A stretch of DNA of 64,000 nt, taken from positions 1-64,000 of the forward strand of contig NZ_QKSB01000005.1 in the NCBI RefSeq assembly GCF_003234935.1, read 5' to 3'. Shown one piece after another: positions 56,874 to 64,000 of this stretch. The DNA is from Putridiphycobacter roseus. GTDB taxonomy: Bacteria > Bacteroidota > Bacteroidia > Flavobacteriales_D > Crocinitomicaceae. The notes beneath the pieces were generated by a model that saw nothing but the letters and a program-made list of their open reading frames with translations, did not search any database and was not told the DNA's origin. The position numbers and the translations under genes were made by a program. Numbering within the stretch: the first letter of the stretch is position 1; each line of letters opens with the position of its first letter.

Positions 56874-57349
56874 ACACATCCTTCAGAAAAGAACAAATCT
56901 ACTCTATAGCATAAATACGGATATATAGCTAAAAATAAATACAGGAAAAACCCTGTATTTACAAAAGTAAAAACCCTGTAAATCTATTCTTCAAACAACA
57001 TAAACCATAAGAATTTATACATTAGCTGAAGAGAATAATAAAATATTGTTGTTTTAATTATTTAGTAGTTAATTGTTTGTATTTATTCATTTCTACGATA
57101 ACATTTCAACAAAACTGATGAAAAGTTTAATCTATTCTCAAAAATTCCACTTTGGCTTGTTTGGTTAACCACAAACAAGCCAAATGTGTTTTTGATAGTT
57201 TATATTTTACCCTAAACAAATAAAATAGGTGTAGAGATATTGGATAAGTAAATAAGATAAAAATAAGGTAAACGGGAAAAGCCTTTGATTATCGTCTAAT
57301 TTATGTTAACCATCTTTAAACCAAATGTATTTACGCTTTAAAATGATGA
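56874..57349. other. 476-base non-coding region with hairpins and direct repeats
   Basis: No coding frame of note. It holds: a 9-bp hairpin (AAATACAGG 56937-56945 with CCTGTATTT 56952-56960); a 12-base direct repeat AAAAACCCTGTA at 56946-56957 and 56969-56980, spaced 23 bases; and a 13-bp perfect hairpin at 57151-57184. No TAnnTTTG promoter was found for the gene at 57350. Confidence 0.7.
57151..57192 (+). terminator. 13-bp perfect hairpin with short T tail
   Basis: TTTGGCTTGTTTG (57151-57163) pairs perfectly with CAAACAAGCCAAA (57172-57184), loop of eight bases, then TGTGTTTTTG. It lies 278 bases after the SGNH gene and 158 bases before the next gene, so it may end an untranslated RNA. The minus strand also has a T5 run after it, so the direction is not certain. 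Confidence 0.6.
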
Positions 57350-58204
57350 ATGATGAAAAATCTTAATTGGATGGCATTTATAATTGCCGCATTTATTGCT
57401 TATAATTTTGTAAAAGCAGCTGAAAATTTACGACCACATTATGAAAATGAAGTTCATTCTCATGAAAAAGAAGCGGAGCGCTCCTATCAAGCTGGTTCGG
57501 GAATTACTTACCCGCAAGCAAAAATCCTAATCAATGATTATGTTAAAAATGGCGACTCTCTACAGTTTAAATATAATGGCAACAGTATTACTGGTTATAC
57601 CTTTACCCGTGCTACATTAATTAGTTTGCTTACTTATAGTGACAACAATGAAATTTTTATGATGTGGTCGCTCCAGCCTTACCAACAAGGTGGAGTAAAA
57701 TATTTAAATTTAATTTTAGCTCCTTTAAATAATGACAGTATACAGGAAGACCATTTAGCCATTTCCAACACGATACCTTATACGGGACCTTATACCACAC
57801 AAATCAACCAAGCTCCTGTATATGATGTATCTATGCCGCAAAGCTTAGTATTGGCCTATTTATCTGAATTCGTAACCAATGGCAGCAATAGTGATTTATA
57901 TTCACTACAAAACAAAAAAATTAAAGCCTACACCCTAAGCAGTGATGATATCAACGCACTAGAATTAAATAGTGGTAATGCAAATGATATCTTTGCATTT
58001 ATTCCCATTATCAGACCAGATTCCACTACTACATCAGGTCCTTTTGAAAATAAGGATTATTTAAGTGTATCGGTCGGTCAAATTAGCAATGGAAATCAAA
58101 TGACAGGCGATTTTAGGGATTATTGCATACCCTGTCCTGCAGAATGTAAAAATTACGGCTCATTATTTTTAGAAGAACAAGGAGAAGAAGAAGAAGAAAA
58201 ATAA
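57350..58204 (+). CDS. exported protein with two tandem homologous domains
   Basis: 284 residues with a hydrophobic N-terminus (about 7-21, signal peptide or anchor). The body contains two similar units of about 75 residues: about 55-125 (N-D-Y-V-K-N-G-D-S, S-I-T-G-Y-T-F, N-E-I-F-M-M, K-Y-L-N-L-I-L) and about 167-248 (S-E-F-V-T-N-G-S-N, K-I-K-A-Y-T-L, N-D-I-F-A-F, D-Y-L-S-V-S-V), a clear internal duplication. The end has C-I-P-C-P-A-E-C and an acidic tail E-E-Q-G-E-E-E-E-E-K. No family was recognised. It leads the signalling cluster. Confidence 0.65.
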   Translation: MMKNLNWMAFIIAAFIAYNFVKAAENLRPHYENEVHSHEKEAERSYQAGSGITYPQAKILINDYVKNGDSLQFKYNGNSITGYTFTRATLISLLTYSDNNEIFMMWSLQPYQQGGVKYLNLILAPLNNDSIQEDHLAISNTIPYTGPYTTQINQAPVYDVSMPQSLVLAYLSEFVTNGSNSDLYSLQNKKIKAYTLSSDDINALELNSGNANDIFAFIPIIRPDSTTTSGPFENKDYLSVSVGQISNGNQMTGDFRDYCIPCPAECKNYGSLFLEEQGEEEEEK

Positions 58205-58230
58205 TTAAAATATATTAATTTTATCAACGC

Positions 58231-58887
58231 ATGTCATTCAGATCAATATCTTATTTATCCATCTTAACAATAGTTGCTATTTTAAGTGTATTGCATTTCA
58301 AAAAGCTTTCCACTCCTTACCGACTATTAACTGGACTTATTGTATTTAATTGGGCACTAGAAATTACAAGTAAAATATTAGCCCAAAAATTTGGCAACTC
58401 TATTCCTATTTATCATTTTGTAATTTTAGGAGGCCTTACGTTTAACCTATTTATATATTTAAAAATTCACGTGATAAAAAAAGCCAGTTTTATCATTATT
58501 GTTGGTATGACAATTCTATTTATCATCTTGTCGGTATTAAATTCATTGACAAACCAAACCATTAATGTGTTTCCTACTAATGGCATTATGCTACATGGTT
58601 TACAATCTATCACCTTTTCGTTAATTGTCTACCTCAACATGCTACAATACCCAATACAAGCTTCTATTTTCAAACAACCCGTTTTTTGGTTGAACACAGG
58701 GAATTTTGTTTTTTACGGCATAACATTCACTATATTCGCTTTATATAATTTCTTTTATAAATCAAGTTATATTACCAGTTATGCGCATTGGTTTATTTAT
58801 GGTGCTAATTTATTTTTATACTGCAGTTATTTATATGCCATAATTTTAGATTCAAAAACATATCATACGAGAAATGGTTTCAGATAA
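58231..58887 (+). CDS. polytopic membrane protein (about seven helices)
   Basis: 218 residues, almost entirely hydrophobic, with about seven predicted helices and no soluble domain. It overlaps the histidine kinase gene by 14 bases. The kinase has only one helix and no sensory domain, so this protein may supply the sensory part. No family was recognised. Confidence 0.65.
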   Translation: MSFRSISYLSILTIVAILSVLHFKKLSTPYRLLTGLIVFNWALEITSKILAQKFGNSIPIYHFVILGGLTFNLFIYLKIHVIKKASFIIIVGMTILFIILSVLNSLTNQTINVFPTNGIMLHGLQSITFSLIVYLNMLQYPIQASIFKQPVFWLNTGNFVFYGITFTIFALYNFFYKSSYITSYAHWFIYGANLFLYCSYLYAIILDSKTYHTRNGFR

Positions 58888-59644
58888 TGTCTTTTTCACC
58901 CTCATTATAGGCACCTCAATATTTGGTATTCTAATTGCATTTATTGTTGTTTTTATCATCATTTATCAAAAAAAACAACAAGCATTTCAGTTTGAAAGAG
59001 AAACTTTTAAAAAATCATTGTTGCAAACTGAAATTGAAATTAAAGAGCAAACACTGAGTAACATTTCAAGAGAATTACACGACAATTTAGGACAGGTAGC
59101 CTCTTTAATTAAAATTAATTTAGGTCTAATAGCAAAAGATTTACCAGAATCCGAAAGCGATAAAATAAATGAGTCTGTTGATTTAACCAAGCATTTAATT
59201 CATAATATTCGTTCTTTATCGGTCAGTTTAAAATCTGAAAACATTGCTAGATTCGGCTTAATAAAAATGATAGAAAAAGACATTGAACGCTATAAAAGTA
59301 TTGGTGGACTAGACATTGACTTTAAGCAATCAAATGATATGACAACATTTGATCCCACCAAAGAAATATTTTTATACCGCATGACCCAGGAAATATTTAA
59401 CAATATTTTAAAACACGCTCAAGCCACAAAGGTTGAGTTTTACATTCAGAAAGATAAAAATAATATTACCTTTATTATTACGGATGACGGCATTGGCTTT
59501 GATGCGCAGCAGATATCTATTGGTTCTGGGCTCCTTAACCTAAAGGAACGTTGTCAAATAATTGGTGCTGAATTCAATATGCAATCAAAAACAGGAAAAG
59601 GAACCACTATAAACATTGAGCTTAAAAACGAATTTGAATCCTAA
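58874..59644 (+). CDS. sensor histidine kinase (HisKA_3/NarX-DesK type)
   Basis: 256 residues. One N-terminal helix (about 7-31), then a dimerisation/phosphoacceptor region with the H-box S-R-E-L-H-D-N-L-G-Q (phosphorylated His near 69) and an HATPase domain (N-box near N-N-I-L-K-H-A, D-D-G-I-G-F, G-S-G-L-L-N-L-K-E-R). No extracellular sensing domain. It overlaps the membrane protein gene by 14 bases and the regulator frame by about 29 bases at the other end, so the system is translated as a block. Confidence 0.9.
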   Translation: MVSDNVFFTLIIGTSIFGILIAFIVVFIIIYQKKQQAFQFERETFKKSLLQTEIEIKEQTLSNISRELHDNLGQVASLIKINLGLIAKDLPESESDKINESVDLTKHLIHNIRSLSVSLKSENIARFGLIKMIEKDIERYKSIGGLDIDFKQSNDMTTFDPTKEIFLYRMTQEIFNNILKHAQATKVEFYIQKDKNNITFIITDDGIGFDAQQISIGSGLLNLKERCQIIGAEFNMQSKTGKGTTINIELKNEFES

Positions 59645-60287
59645 AATTAAAATAGCAGTAGTAGACGATCACCAATTATTTAGAGGTGGTTTGGTTAAAT
59701 TAATTCATTCCTTAAGTGATGATTTTCAGGTATCACTAGAAGCAAAAGATGGTTTAGACTTCCTTTCTATTCTTTCGGAAAATGATTTACCTCAATTAGC
59801 CATGATCGACATCAACATGCCAAGGCTAGATGGTTTTGGAACGGTAGAAAAGTTAAAAAAATTACATCCCGAAATGTTGATTCTCATATTAACAATGAAT
59901 GATGACGAGCAATCTTTAATTCGGATGTTAAAATTAGGCGTTAATGGCTACATAGGAAAAGACATTGACCCGGATGAATTGAAAATAGCCATTGACCAAT
60001 TATTAAAAACAGGCCATTATTATAATGACCAAATGACGCAAAATTTAATCCATTCCATTCAATCTCCAGATTCAGGATACAATAGAAATGATTTATTGAA
60101 CGAGCAAGAAATTAAATTTATAGCCCTGGCCTGTTCAGAACACACTTACACTCAAATAGCAGACCTCATGTGTTTAAGTCCAAAAACTATTGACGGGTAC
60201 CGTGCTTCTGTGTTTGAAAAACTAGAGGTAAAATCACGGGTTGGCCTGGCTATTTATGCCATTAAAACTGGTATTTACAAGTTATAA
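59634..60287 (+). CDS. NarL/LuxR-type response regulator
   Basis: About 217 residues. Receiver domain with the acidic pair V-V-D-D-H-Q, the phosphoacceptor Asp in A-M-I-D-I-N-M-P-R-L-D-G, and the conserved Lys in G-Y-I-G-K-D; C-terminal LuxR-type HTH (L-N-E-Q-E-I-K, S-P-K-T-I-D-G-Y-R). No ATG precedes the receiver domain: the possible starts are TTG at 59634 (used here) or TTG at 59616, both inside the kinase gene. It is the cognate partner of the adjacent kinase. Confidence 0.9.
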   Translation: MNPKIKIAVVDDHQLFRGGLVKLIHSLSDDFQVSLEAKDGLDFLSILSENDLPQLAMIDINMPRLDGFGTVEKLKKLHPEMLILILTMNDDEQSLIRMLKLGVNGYIGKDIDPDELKIAIDQLLKTGHYYNDQMTQNLIHSIQSPDSGYNRNDLLNEQEIKFIALACSEHTYTQIADLMCLSPKTIDGYRASVFEKLEVKSRVGLAIYAIKTGIYKL

Positions 60288-60455
60288 TCGATAGTATATA
60301 TTGAAATACAGCTGTCTAAAACACCAATATGCTTGGATCTTGCCAATTAAAAAAAACCTATTCAATCAATATAGATGGCATAAAGAAAATACCCATTCAT
60401 AAACGAGAATGCTTGAAAAAACCGTGCAAACGGATATCCAATAACCCTAATAACT

Positions 60456-60486
60456 TTTGGATTTCATACTGAAAATGATATATTTG
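60456..60486 (+). promoter_or_regulatory. complete Bacteroidota promoter for the lipoprotein gene at 60571
   Basis: TTTG (60456-60459), 19 bases, then TATATTTG (60479-60486). Both match the consensus. The leader would be about 80 bases. The rest of the 283-base gap after the regulator shows nothing else clear. Confidence 0.7.
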
Positions 60487-60570
60487 CGGACTTTGGTGCT
60501 TTTATAGAGAATAATGTATTAAACGATTAAAATTGCACCATTTCATTTACATTAGAAATACCACTCAAAA

Positions 60571-61122
60571 ATGAAACAGCTAGTCCTATTATTTTCACTG
60601 TCCCTTTTATTCGGTTGCGTAAAAGAACTGCCAGAAAAACCAGCAGATTACGAAAAATGGTACACGGGAGAAGAAATAACTTCAACGGAAACTACCATAC
60701 CATGCGACAGTAGTTTAATTTCCAATTACTATGAAACAGAAGTAAATCTTGGGGGTTATGATTCCTACCACGTATCTAACGTCAGTGGTTATGAAAGCTT
60801 TGACACTTATAGCGTAACTGCTAGTCATGCGCAAACCAGTACAAAATTACATATCATTATTCCCGGAAAGCCAAATACAATTATTGGCCGAAAGCTATTC
60901 CATATATCCGAAGCAAATTACGCCAGCGAATCCAATGCAAAATACTTCTTAACTACTGGTAATTTTACGAATATCGAATTTAAGCCCATCACAAATGATT
61001 CATTATACGTTGACTTTTACAATGACTCTATAGTTTTCAGTTTTTGTGATGTAGAAATGGAATCCTCTTCTTTTAATAATACAACCATGCATTTAACAGG
61101 CAGAATTGTCTCCGAATTTTAA
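60571..61122 (+). CDS. lipoprotein of unknown function
   Basis: 183 residues. Lipobox L-L-F-G-C at about 12-16, with C-V-K-E-L after it. The mature part is beta-rich and polar (repeated Y-E-S-F-D-T-Y, Y-Y-E-T-E-V-N patterns). No family was recognised. It has a full promoter and is followed at once by a second lipoprotein gene. Confidence 0.6.
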   Translation: MKQLVLLFSLSLLFGCVKELPEKPADYEKWYTGEEITSTETTIPCDSSLISNYYETEVNLGGYDSYHVSNVSGYESFDTYSVTASHAQTSTKLHIIIPGKPNTIIGRKLFHISEANYASESNAKYFLTTGNFTNIEFKPITNDSLYVDFYNDSIVFSFCDVEMESSSFNNTTMHLTGRIVSEF

Positions 61123-61123
61123 T

Positions 61124-61630
61124 ATGAAAATACTTTACTCCCTTATTATTCTCAGTGCCACTTTATTTTTAAGTTGTAAAAAAACAGAGATCAAACTTTC
61201 CGAAAAATTATTACTTTCTGAAAATGGCTGGAATTTACAAAGTATGAGCATCTATAATGGTGCAATAGGTGACCCAGCAAACTCAAGCGTACAGAGTCAT
61301 TACAAACAAGTTGGTAATTTCCTTTTCACCAGCCAACAATATGGAATTTATTCTTATAACGACTCTATACATCCTTTCACTTGGTCAATTAGTGATGATA
61401 TATTAACCATTGATATCGAAGACCAGCAAGACTATAACTCTCCCTATTTATACTTTTATTTTTCAGGCATTACTGCTTCTCCTTTTACAAGTAACCCAGG
61501 GCAATATCTTAAATATTATCGACTAAACCTCTTAAATAAGCACACCATTCAAATGCGTTTCGGTTCAGGAGGCCTAAGTAGTCAAGATAATTTCGGTGAA
61601 ATTGAAATAATTTTAACAACTAATGATTAA
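61124..61630 (+). CDS. second small lipoprotein
   Basis: 168 residues from the ATG at 61124, which follows the previous stop by one base. Lipobox T-L-F-L-S-C at about 13-18. The mature part has G-W-N-L-Q-S-M-S-I-Y-N-G and later T-W-S-I-S-D-D, L-T-I-D-I-E, resembling lipocalin-like small beta-barrels of Bacteroidota, but no firm family is claimed. Translated with the upstream lipoprotein. Confidence 0.6.
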   Translation: MKILYSLIILSATLFLSCKKTEIKLSEKLLLSENGWNLQSMSIYNGAIGDPANSSVQSHYKQVGNFLFTSQQYGIYSYNDSIHPFTWSISDDILTIDIEDQQDYNSPYLYFYFSGITASPFTSNPGQYLKYYRLNLLNKHTIQMRFGSGGLSSQDNFGEIEIILTTND

Positions 61631-61646
61631 TAAAAACTAACACAAA

Positions 61647-63692
61647 ATGTTTAAATATATTTTATTGCTATTTCATCTATTATTTTTTGTATGCTCGTTT
61701 GGGCAGAACTATAACCAATACCAGCCTATTCAATCTTCAGGAAACGTTCCAAAGGATTTCACTAGATTATCTACTGAAAAACTCCAAAGCGATATCGATC
61801 AAATCAGCAAAAAAGAATCCAGGAAATCGAAAAAAGTAAAAGAAGATTTTTATTTAGAAAGCAACTTTGGTATAGATGAAATTTTATCGAATGGCAGAAT
61901 TTTATTTAACGACCCATTGTCGAACTATTTGAATGAAATTTACGGAAAAATAAAAACCGTTAATCCTTCACTAGAACAATTAAACGTAAGATTTTACACG
62001 AGTCGATCGACCATTGTTAATGCTTTTACTACGCATGGAGGTATTATATTTTTTAATATTGGATTATTGGCTAAACTAGAAACAGAAGATGAAATTGCAT
62101 TTGTTATGTGTCACGAATTAGCACATTTTATCCACAAACATAACATTAAGCAATATTCTTATAACGAAGAATTGGATAAAAACAAAGGGGAATTTAAGCA
62201 TGAAAACTGGGAGTCTAAAATCTTTGCCAAAGCGAACTATTCACAAGCGCATGAAACAGATGCAGATGAAATTGGCTTTAACTTATTTAAGCATACCCAT
62301 TACGACCAAAATCGCGTGGTGAATGTAATGGAAAGCTTACGGACTTATAATTTACCTTTTAAGAGCGAAACAAACTTTTCGGTTGCCGCATTAAATTTGG
62401 ATGAAAATAATGTTCTTTTCCCTCTAGTTGTCGCACTTGACTCCATAACAGTAAAAACCTATAGCAATAACAATCAATTATCCACTCACCCAGATATTGA
62501 TTCGAGGCTAAAAGCATTAACACCGCATATAACACAAGAAAATAAACCCGCAACTCCAAACGCTGTTTTAACGACAGCACAATTTGAAATGTGCCATTTA
62601 TATCTTGAAAAAGGCATGTTTAATCACGCAATATATGCCGCACTTTCTCTACAGAAAGAACACCCAGAAAGTGAATATCTATCTGAAATTATTTTAAAAG
62701 CATTATACGGTGTTGCCCAAACAAAAACTTATGTATTCGAAAATAAGAGTAAAAAAGACATAGATTATGAAAATACAGAAGAAATAGCTTACCAAGCTGC
62801 AGAAATACAGCAAATCATTCAATTTTTCCAAGAATTAGGCCCTATAAAAACGAATACCATAGCAATAGTAGCATTATGGCAGCAAATTAAATCTGCAGGA
62901 ACTACTAAAAATAATGCTATGATAGAAAGATTAAAAGGACTTACCTTATCCTATAAAGACTACTACGAATCAGATAGTAATAGTATAGCAATAAAAGCGC
63001 TAATAAAAAATGACACTGAATTTAAGCAGCTGTATAACGCCATTATTGCCACGTCTGCGCTTAAAGATATAGCCACAAGCGAAAAGAACTTTGAAGGAGT
63101 GGACAACATGCTAATCCTATCTCCCGAATACAGAAAATTTAACCTAAAACAAAAAAAATCCTATAAGTACAAAGCTTCAGAAAGTCTGTTGAAAAACTAT
63201 CATGAAATTATTGAAGACAATACTGCAAAATTAGACATCAAAAATAAGGTACTATCTAATTCATTTATTAAAAACTCAGAAGTTGAAATGTTTAATGACA
63301 TTGCCTTAATCAACTCTTTTTTAAGTGAAAAAAATGCTTGTACACCCAATGTTCTTTGTTCAAAAAAGGAAGCCATATTAGATTTAACCAATCGATATGG
63401 TACAGATAAAATTTCTTTAATGGGTATTTACTCTTTTCAGTTTTCAAAAAATATGAGCCAAAAAATTGGTGCTTTAGTATGGACTGGGATTGTATTCCCT
63501 ACTTTACCTATAGGAATCTGGTATGCCTTTAAACCTAATTACATCACCTACAACTACACTTTTATGTACAGCTTAACAACAGAACAATTACTGTATGCTA
63601 ATTTACATCCATTTAAAATGAAAGGCAACAGAGCAGTAGTTACCTCCTCTATGTATAACGACCTTTCCATTATTAAAAAAGGAAAAAAATGA
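61647..63692 (+). CDS. M48 family metalloprotease with extended C-terminal region
   Basis: 681 residues. Signal peptide about 1-20 (ending C-S-F-G-Q). M48 domain about 75-300 with the zinc motif H156-E157-L-A-H160 and the third-ligand region H-E-T-D-A-D-E-I-G (E203). The last ~380 residues are helical and not recognised, with one hydrophobic segment near 635 (G-A-L-V-W-T-G-I-V-F-P-T). The layout resembles periplasmic BepA/LoiP-like M48 proteases that control outer-membrane proteins, but the C-terminal part differs from BepA TPRs. Its stop overlaps the start of the next gene. Confidence 0.85.
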   Translation: MFKYILLLFHLLFFVCSFGQNYNQYQPIQSSGNVPKDFTRLSTEKLQSDIDQISKKESRKSKKVKEDFYLESNFGIDEILSNGRILFNDPLSNYLNEIYGKIKTVNPSLEQLNVRFYTSRSTIVNAFTTHGGIIFFNIGLLAKLETEDEIAFVMCHELAHFIHKHNIKQYSYNEELDKNKGEFKHENWESKIFAKANYSQAHETDADEIGFNLFKHTHYDQNRVVNVMESLRTYNLPFKSETNFSVAALNLDENNVLFPLVVALDSITVKTYSNNNQLSTHPDIDSRLKALTPHITQENKPATPNAVLTTAQFEMCHLYLEKGMFNHAIYAALSLQKEHPESEYLSEIILKALYGVAQTKTYVFENKSKKDIDYENTEEIAYQAAEIQQIIQFFQELGPIKTNTIAIVALWQQIKSAGTTKNNAMIERLKGLTLSYKDYYESDSNSIAIKALIKNDTEFKQLYNAIIATSALKDIATSEKNFEGVDNMLILSPEYRKFNLKQKKSYKYKASESLLKNYHEIIEDNTAKLDIKNKVLSNSFIKNSEVEMFNDIALINSFLSEKNACTPNVLCSKKEAILDLTNRYGTDKISLMGIYSFQFSKNMSQKIGALVWTGIVFPTLPIGIWYAFKPNYITYNYTFMYSLTTEQLLYANLHPFKMKGNRAVVTSSMYNDLSIIKKGKK

Positions 63693-64000
63693 TGAAATTA
63701 AAACTTTTAAGTACCACGCTATTTTTTCTACTCAATAGCTTAAGCTTCTCTCAAAACCCGGGATTTCAAGGCAAGAAATTTATTGTAGGCACCGAAATTG
63801 AAGGAATGCCTTTAGTTGGCGCTATTATTAGTGGTGAAAAATTATTTGACTTAAATATACGGTATGGATTAAAAGCAGAATATGTCTTTTTAAAAAACCT
63901 ATCCATGGGGGTTAAATTTCAAAAGTCCGAAGACATTATTCAGCTAAACAATTTATCGGTATCAAGTTATACACCTTTACAGTTGGCTTTGAATTCAAAC
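63689..64000 (+). CDS. exported protein, 5' part only (runs off the window)
   Basis: 104 residues are visible from the ATG at 63689 (a second ATG follows at 63692), which overlaps the stop of the M48 gene by four bases. Signal peptide ending L-S-F-S-Q. The start of the mature protein (G-F-Q-G-K-K-F-I-V-G-T-E) and alternating strands (L-N-I-R-Y-G-L-K-A-E-Y-V-F, L-S-M-G-V-K-F) suggest an outer-membrane beta-barrel. Truncated by the window edge. Confidence 0.65.
   Translation, partial: MMKLKLLSTTLFFLLNSLSFSQNPGFQGKKFIVGTEIEGMPLVGAIISGEKLFDLNIRYGLKAEYVFLKNLSMGVKFQKSEDIIQLNNLSVSSYTPLQLALNSN

Noticed and set aside
60390..60534. A short open plus-strand frame in the gap after the response regulator, reading N-D-I-F-A-D-F-G-A-F.
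   Set aside because: It has no start codon, is about 36 codons long, and coincides with a full promoter at 60456-60486, so chance is the better explanation.

Overview
The window is a low-GC segment of a Bacteroidota chromosome, most likely order Flavobacteriales. The evidence is the many proteins with type IX secretion (T9SS) C-terminal sorting domains, a PorE-like TPR/propeller/OmpA protein, SprB-type repeats, Bacteroidota-type promoters (TAnnTTTG at -7, sometimes TTTG about 19 bases upstream), near absence of Shine-Dalgarno sequences, and families such as DUF2851 and DUF3467. Genus cannot be fixed from the sequence; a Crocinitomicaceae-like organism is a guess.

Layout. 1-3050 is accessory: a 168-bp tandem repeat built from terminator-like hairpins, two small SprB-like T9SS cargo genes flanking a GNAT gene, and a possible gene remnant. 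3051-16617 (minus strand) is the core information-processing cluster, transcribed in the order tRNA-Thr(TGT), tRNA-Tyr, tRNA-Gly, tRNA-Thr(GGT), tuf, tRNA-Trp, secE, nusG, rplK, rplA, rplJ, rplL, rpoB, rpoC and a DUF3467 gene. 16752-33820 (minus) is housekeeping: a chalcone-isomerase-like protein, hpf, xerC, rpsU, then one long run of close or overlapping genes (PspC-like, K+ channel, RmlD-like, alanine symporter, HHH protein, apt, acyl-CoA dehydrogenase), then DUF2851, a small membrane protein, pyrF, prfA, purM, the PorE-like gene and an RluD-type pseudouridine synthase. 33821-47604 (minus) is envelope and secretion: a large T9SS cargo, a PASTA protein, a propeller-like exported protein, an outer-membrane barrel coupled to a 1026-residue TPR protein, a GH3-like/serine-hydrolase lipoprotein fusion and a T9SS type B choice-of-anchor-L protein.

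47778-52338 (plus) holds an M23 peptidase, an MMPL/RND transporter and a translationally coupled polyprenyl synthase. 52335-55712 has an SSAT-like acetyltransferase, a small lipoprotein and a COG3014/LpoB-like lipoprotein pair (peptidoglycan synthesis). 55815-64000 (plus) is accessory: an SGNH hydrolase fused to a TonB C-terminal domain, a 476-base non-coding region with structured elements, a four-gene signalling cluster (internally duplicated exported protein, polytopic membrane protein, histidine kinase, NarL-type regulator), two lipoproteins, an M48 metalloprotease and a truncated exported protein at the window edge.

The least explained parts are the terminator-repeat array at the left end, the four-gene signalling cluster with its structured upstream region, the SGNH-TonB_C fusion, and the perfect 18-bp palindrome just upstream of the choice-of-anchor-L gene. 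Several annotated starts were moved to an ATG (or, for secE, a downstream GTG) because the longest frame begins at a non-ATG codon, in a promoter, or inside the upstream gene.
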